DNA from: Campylorhamphus procurvoides
Lineage: Eukaryota; Chordata; Aves; Passeriformes; Dendrocolaptidae
DNA: 64,000 bases
Assembly (NCBI GenBank): GCA_013396655.1
Contig: WBMV01005970.1
Location: forward strand, 154,937-218,936
Direction of reading: 5' to 3'
Both the position numbers and the translations under genes were made by a program. The notes under the pieces are model-generated. The model ran no database searches. It worked only from the letters and a program-made list of their open reading frames with translations, and was not told the DNA's origin. Below, piece by piece: positions 57,774 to 64,000 of the stretch (the first letter of the stretch is position 1; each line of letters opens with the position of its first letter).

Positions 57774-60700
57774 TGTCCATCTGTGGCTCCCAGAAAAGGC
57801 AGGACAACTCACTCTGCCTTTGCCCTGGGAGGGGATCTTTGGTGTTGAGAGAACACTGGACTGGGCTGGGGCACATGTGTGGGGTTCTGGGGGAAAACTG
57901 AGGCCAGGGCTCATTCCTAATCCCCCCAACCAGGGATGCTGAATGCCCAGGGAAGCTCAGGGACCCACTTAGCCCTGCCTTCCATTTGGCAGATCACCCC
58001 ACGCTTCCAGCCTCATCTGTCCCAGCTCTGAGCATGCAACTAATGGTGATTCCTTCTCCTCCTGCAGCTGCCCGGCTCCCTGCAGCCGGCACCTGGCACA
58101 TCCCACCCCGGCACATGCTGGAACCCTCCACTCCAACCTGAACACTGATGAACCCACGTCACTGACCTGCCCTCCCACAGCTCAGGGAGAGCTTAAACGC
58201 TGGTGCAGGGTGGAAATTTGCCTGGGTTGTGTCCAGCAGCCCCAACCCCGGCATAGCCTGTGGGCACGGGGTGTTCAGGGGCCCTGCTCTGCATCTTTCC
58301 CATCGCTATAAATACATTAATAAAAGATCAGTTTGCAGACACAGCTTGCTGTAGATGACAGCATTAGAGGCACATCTGTTTCTCCTAAGCACCAGTTTCG
58401 TGCTGGGTTTATTTGGTCCATTTGCGGCAGGGAAAAGTTGCTTTCGGCATTCAGAGATGTCTCGTGTCTGGGAGAAGTGGGGGGTGTGGGGGGGTTGAGA
58501 TATATTTTTGGCTCTATTTAGCCACAAAAATTTGGTATTAGAATAAAGAAAAATATTCCTGTTTTCTGTTTGCTGCCAAACTGAGGCAGAAGATTTCTTG
58601 TGCAAGCCTTCATTTGTTTGAGGACTCAGTGTTCTCTTGGAAAAATAAATGCTCTGATGGGAAAACTCTATCAGGGTGTATTGACCAGTCATTGGGAGTG
58701 GTGGGCTCACAAATATCAGCTTCAACTAAAGGAAAAAGCAGTTCCCAAAGCTTTTGCCAATAGATACTGGTTTTTTTGGATGCATGAAGTAGTCACAAGA
58801 TGAATCCTTTCTGTGGTCACAGTTGTGATGGCCTCACCATGGCTGGCATGAATTTTCCCTGGGAAATGCACCCTGTTTGCACCCAAAACAGGCTGTTTGC
58901 TCCTTCTCAGAGCCAACCACTGCTGACAGCCACAGCAGGATGCAGAAATGGGGGAAGAAGGATGGCTGAGCAGCCATGGTGGGGATGTGGCTCCCAGCCA
59001 GGATGCTCTGGGCTGATGGCAGTTCCCTCTCCCCATCCTGGGGCTGTAAGGTCACCTCCCTGCCACGGAGGTAAGGCCAGAGATGAGGACAAGATCTCCC
59101 AGCAGTTTGGTTCTCCATAGTGAGAATCTCACAAAGGTCTATGGAGTTTTCCTCATAGATTTTTTTTTCCCTGTAAGTTTTTTAATGAAGCCTTTTCAAC
59201 TCCAACTCATGTTAAACAATTTTTTTAATTTCTTTTTATTAAAAGAAGTATTATGATCAGGAAGAATACAACCAGTTTTACCTCGAGCTGCCTTCAGATT
59301 AAAACCAAGATACAGAGTCAATAATGCCAGGAAGGGAGGTTGGGGGTTGAATGCAATGCTGTGCTGAAGGCAGCACAGAAGAGATTGGAAGCTGAAAAGA
59401 CAAAAGCTTCCCAGGATTGAGCCTCAAAAGCAGAATCAGCTCCTTGGACGATATAAATCACCTGGATTCCCCTGACATGCTGGTATTGCTGTAGCATGGC
59501 TTTTAGCTATTGATTTAAGGGAAAATAAAGGTCAAGGGGGTTTAGCTGCAGAGGAGGCATCAGGGCTGCTCAGCTCTGGGTGGGCAGAGAGGAACAATGA
59601 GGAGGATCTGCAAGGTCAGAAATAGGATGGAGAGGAGCCACAAGGAAAATGGGGGCATGCTGGAGCTATGACTGTCCCAAAGATGAGAAGCAGAGCCTCG
59701 CTGAGGGGACCCCTAATCTGCAGAGTCAGCCCAGGCACGGTCATCCTGGGTTCAGGGAAATCAAGATTCCAGTCTGGACCTTCTGTCAACAACTCCGACC
59801 TTTCTCCCCATCTGGACTAGCACACAAAAACCCCCAGAAAGGACAACGTGGGGCCAGATGGAAACGGCGCCTGCAAATGTCACGGCACTGCCGGGAACGG
59901 GGTCAGTGCCCTGCAAACCTGGGTGTGCAAACACCGCCTGCTGAACCCACCGCAGACCAGGGGGGGTGTAGATTGGGGGGATAAAGGTTCCCTGAGCCAT
60001 CGAAAGGCCAGGTCTCCATCTGGGGACCTCCAGGAGGGTGGATTTCGTGAGAAATGCTCTTTATTTACTTGGCCAGCTGAGCTCAGAGCAGGCGAGTCTG
60101 CCTCTTGCCAGTGACTGCGCAAGGCTTGCTGGCCACGGCGGGGTGTTTGCTGTCTGCACGGAGATTTGGGATGGTCCCGGAAGGCCCTGGGTGGGTGGGA
60201 GTGGGAATTCGCTTCACCCTCCTTCAGTGTGTTCTCTCTGGTGGCCAAAACCACCCTCCATTTTACAAGAAACACAAAAAGGGGTGGTGGAAGCCCCCGT
60301 GTCATCAGCAGCTCTCTGAAGGATGCTGATGGTCTCCCCGGGGTCAGGACGTGGTCACACCATCATAGTCATGCTGTTGTTATCCCACTGAGGAGATGCC
60401 GTTTGTTTGAGGAGAAAGGAAGGATTGTGACTTCTCTGCTCTTCTTCTTTCCATCTCTGTCCCCACTAAAGTACAGTGTGGGAAAAACAAAGAGGGAAAT
60501 GAAAGGCGAGTGGGCTCCCCCAGCTGTGGGACCTGCAGTCCCACACAGCCTGGAGGAGGGGGCCAAGCTGGGGGGCTTTGCTGGGCTCAGCTCCCCGGGG
60601 TTTATCTGACTGTCTGTTTTCATCATTTCTCTGTGAGAAGGGAAATGGACCACACAGCAGCAGAAAGTCCTGGAAATCTGCGAGGGAGAGCGTTCCCAGC

Positions 60701-63700
60701 ACCCTTCTCTCTGCGCTCACCCCTGTGTACAGTTGGCTATGGAGGATGTGTGGCTCTGTATTGCTCCAACTCAGTGAGATAATGCCTCAGAATTCACAAT
60801 TAAATTGCTAATCACAGCCAGCCAGTGCATTTTCCCAGCTCTGGTCCTCCTGTCTCAGTTACACACGTAGTCTCTCTGATGGACCAAGTGGAGCAGGGCT
60901 GAGGTCACCTCATCTTGACCAGCCTGGCTGCTCCATCCCCTTCACATCAGACCTTGTTGTCCCTCCTCTGCTCCTGTTTCTGAGGCACCCTAAAGGCTGC
61001 GTGTGGCCTCTAACTTTTCCTTTCCTCAAAAGAAAAAAAAATCCACAAAAAACTAGAGTAGAAACAAGGAGAGGAAATTGCTTCAAGTTTCTTAACTATC
61101 TCATGGAACAAAAATGCTTCATAAGGCTGTTCAGGGAAAGAGGGGGTCAAATGTCCCTCATTAACACTGATTTACCGAGAAGGCTGGGAAGTAGAAGAGG
61201 GAGACAGTCCAGCTGCCTGTCTCAGTGCACAAGGAGTCTGGTCTGGAATGCAGCCTGGGAGGTGAGGGCTGGACCCCCTGATATAGATTGGGGTGGTGGG
61301 TTTGCCAGCAGAAGGGACAGAGGGGTGCAGGGTGCATCCCAGAGCAGACCTGACCCTCCCTAGCACAGCACAGAGGCAGGGCAGAGCTGCCCCAGCTCTC
61401 GTGGCAGCTTGGAAATTCGGTGGCTTTCTGCAGAAAAGAGCAGAATTTGAGTCCATTCAACCCAATTAAAACTCCAGAGGAAGTGCAGAGAGGCAGGATG
61501 TAATTACCCGTGCTGGAATCCCAGTTCGGAACAGGAGGCAGAGCTCTCCGGATCAAATTAATCCCTGGTGTAACTCTGCCGAAGTTACACCGGGGCTATA
61601 ATTGGCCTGAAACATTTTAACTATCTCATTTAATGTTATTCATGCTCTGCTGGAGATGAGAATGTTTATCCTAAATGAGAGACTCTAATGCTCTGTAGCA
61701 ATAATAGAGTGTGAGGCTGATGCGGTTTCTCATTTACAAGGATGCTGGGGAGGCCAGATTGTCACAGAAGATGCAGCAGATCTGGATTCCCCAAATCTTT
61801 AACCATTTCCATGGCTCCTGTGGTGGCTGGTTGGCCTGTTGTCCTTCCTCCAGTGTGCTCACCTTCCCCATGCCCAGGCTACTTTTCCATCTCTTGGAGG
61901 CATTTGGGGCTTTTACTCCAGACCCAACTAGAGGCAGGAGTAGGGGGAGGTGTAAAGTGGCACAAGAGGGAATGGAAAGCACTGAGGGAGGCCTTCCAAG
62001 ATTAAAGCTTCTACAAATCAGCATAAGTGAGATTTCCCATCAACAGACTTGCCTCCCATGATGCTAAAGGAGGAGATTTCCATCAATGCAGGCTGGCTCC
62101 CTGAGTATTCCAGGGAAAGTGCCCCCAGGTTCCTGAGGAAGGAGGAGGGTCAGTGCTGCAGGTTGCTCAGCAAGTACAAGGAGCATCACAGTCCCTGCTC
62201 CCAGCTGGACACCCCACGGACAGGGTTTCCAGCTGCCAGCCCTGGGTTATCCACCAGGCTCAGAGGATGATCCCAGGATCGTTTGAGCTCCCACGCCTGA
62301 GGGGATGTGAGGAGTTCCCTGCAGTGAGAGGCAGCAAGGCACTGTCACCCTCCAGGAGGAACAACCTCTGGGAACGGTGACCAGTCCTGTTCCCCCTCCC
62401 ATGGCAATGCCATCAGCCAGCCCGAGCACACATCCTGCCACTTGGAAAGCTGAGCCTGCAGGTTACATTCCTCCCCATCCCAGCTGTGCTCTGGCTGGTG
62501 ACACCCTGACAGGGATGCCATTGGTCCCCAAATCTTCACTGCATGATGTGAGCCAGCCCTGGCAGGTACCTCTCTCTATGGGCTCTGCATCCCCAGTACC
62601 AGGCATTTGGAGGATTGCAGTTCTCTGCCTCTAAATCACACTTCCAATCCCCAGGCTGCTTTTAAGCCAGACCCCTGGTCTTTTCCTGTGCTCTCCTGCC
62701 AGGAGAAACTGCACGAATGGCAGATTTGTTTGTTCCAAAGCAATTTTTAATGCCCTGCAGCTTAGCAGAGGCTCAAGCATTACAATTCATTCCGGCTCCG
62801 CTCTGTTCCTCAGAGGATATGAGATCCTTCTCTTGATACTTCCTCACTCTTTGTAGATGTTACCCTAGTTTTAATTTTCAGGGCTTCCAGACTGTTTTTA
62901 ACAATGCTGAGCTTTCAAGTTGCTTCCTTCACACTTTCTCCAGCCATTCTTTCCCAGAGCATAAATAGCTTTGATTATTCCCAGATGTTTTTGGTTTGTT
63001 AACCCCAGAACAGTGTTGTGTAATGGCTTGGAAAGAAGACTGGCAGCAGGCATCTTGGGTTCTCTTTCCTGGTTCACCAAATCACTTCCCGACCAGAACA
63101 TCTATGGGATTTAGCTTACAAAAGGAGTGCCATTAGCAGCAGGTTATCTTGCTGTAGAGAACAGGACTGGAGGTGAGTGAAATTCTCTTGCTGATAAAGA
63201 TTACTTTCTGAAGACATGGCTCATTTTCTTCACTCAGTTCCTCCCTATCCTCTGAGCTCAGATTTCCAAGCAGGGTGACACTTTGAGCAACAAACACACA
63301 GGGAAGCCTTTGAGCAGACACCCCTGAGGCTGCCAGGCTGTACTTGATGGAACAGACCTTGTTCACCTCCAGGCCAGGCTGGGCTCAGGCTGTGACCATC
63401 CCTACCCACCAGCCACCCGGCCAACAGCAGCCCTGCTGGGGCCAAATTATCCTTGGCCTGGGAGGGTGTGTGCATTTATCCTGACAGGCCAAAGTGTGGG
63501 GAGTGAGGAGTCTTACACAACTGCCTGACCTCCTAACAAACCTCTGCAGCCTCCCTGACTCCGGCAACCCCACCACTCCCATGTCTCAGCCATAGCATTG
63601 CTAAACACTCATAAAAAACATCCCCATTCCCACTAGAAGAGAGCCAGGGTGTATTCGATCTGGCAGGAGATGCTATTCTTTTCAACCATCCATAAATCTT

Positions 63701-64000
63701 CCCAGGATCACCCCAAATTTCCCATATTTCTTGGTGCCTCCACCCACCCTGCTGGATCCTTCCACTTCCCTTCCTCAGCCCAGTGCTCAGCTCCACAAAG
63801 CCCAAGGTTATGTGAATACATCCCATAGGATCTGCCTCCTGGATGTGGAGGACCACACCTAGACAGGACAAGGGACAACAGATAAGGTGGAAAACAAGAT
63901 GGGAAAAGGAATAAAAGCATCAGGAAATAACACTGGTTTTAGCAGAGGGAAAAGCTAAGGGACAAATCAACCTGGCATGTCCCCATGAGAGTGGTGTGGC
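57774..64000. other. No gene recognised
   Basis: I looked on both strands for ST6GALNAC2 (next gene in human) and found no sialylmotif or other recognisable exon. AT-richer patches lie at about 58,290-58,800, 59,140-59,300, 61,540-61,740 and 62,750-63,010. The third contains a perfect inverted repeat (see findings). Confidence 0.45.
61567..61591. promoter_or_regulatory. Perfect 9-bp inverted repeat beside TAATCCC
   Basis: GGTGTAACT (61,567-61,575) and AGTTACACC (61,583-61,591) are exact reverse complements around a 7-base spacer. TAATCCC, the OTX/CRX-type homeodomain site, is at 61,559-61,565. The sequence sits in an AT-rich island. Function is inferred. Confidence 0.35.

Noticed and set aside
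57774..64000. ST6GALNAC2 or SNHG16 as expected by human synteny
   Set aside because: No sialylmotif, no C/D-box snoRNA pair and no consistent exons were found. They may lie beyond the window.

Overview
This is vertebrate nuclear DNA, almost certainly from a bird. Genes are split into short exons with GT-AG introns. CR1 LINE fragments of the avian type are present near 36.2 kb and 57.7 kb, and I saw no SINEs. Gene spacing is compact and GC-rich, as on avian microchromosomes. The order and orientation RHBDF2(-) - CYGB(-) - PRCD(+) match what I know of human 17q25, so this is the avian counterpart of that block.

Layout. (1) 1-8.2 kb: the whole coding part of RHBDF2 (iRhom2), minus strand. Its 17 coding exons can be joined with consistent phase into 824 codons plus stop. 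A non-coding 5' exon lies at about 9.6 kb. The probable promoter and first exon sit in a CpG-rich, gap-containing block at 18.7-19.1 kb. (2) 19.2-30.9 kb: intergenic, with a 16-bp minisatellite, some AT-rich and CpG-rich islands, and an unexplained minus-strand terminal-exon candidate at 26.9-27.06 kb. (3) 30.9-45 kb: CYGB (cytoglobin), minus strand. Exons 2 and 3 are intact, the 3' UTR is about 1 kb, and the first coding exon is not visible; it most likely lies in or beside the 882-base N run at 43.05-43.93 kb, which abuts a CpG-rich block. (4) 45-51.5 kb: intergenic, no gene recognised. (5) 51.57-51.64 kb: first coding exon of PRCD, the tiny photoreceptor disc protein, plus strand. Its second exon is uncertain, with candidates at 51.78 and 57.15 kb. 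(6) 57.2-64 kb: no recognisable coding sequence; AT-rich patches that look like regulatory sequence.

Functional picture. iRhom2 is a catalytically dead rhomboid that escorts ADAM17 through the secretory pathway. Cytoglobin is a six-coordinate heme globin. PRCD is a small palmitoylated disc-membrane protein. They are neighbours by conserved synteny and I know of no joint pathway.

I do not see a convincing new multi-gene system. The observations most worth following are the unassigned hydrophobic terminal exon at 27 kb, a GC-AG intron forced by reading frame in RHBDF2, loss of the human Cys83 position in cytoglobin, the unresolved PRCD tail, and a perfect inverted repeat beside an OTX/CRX-type site at 61.56 kb.
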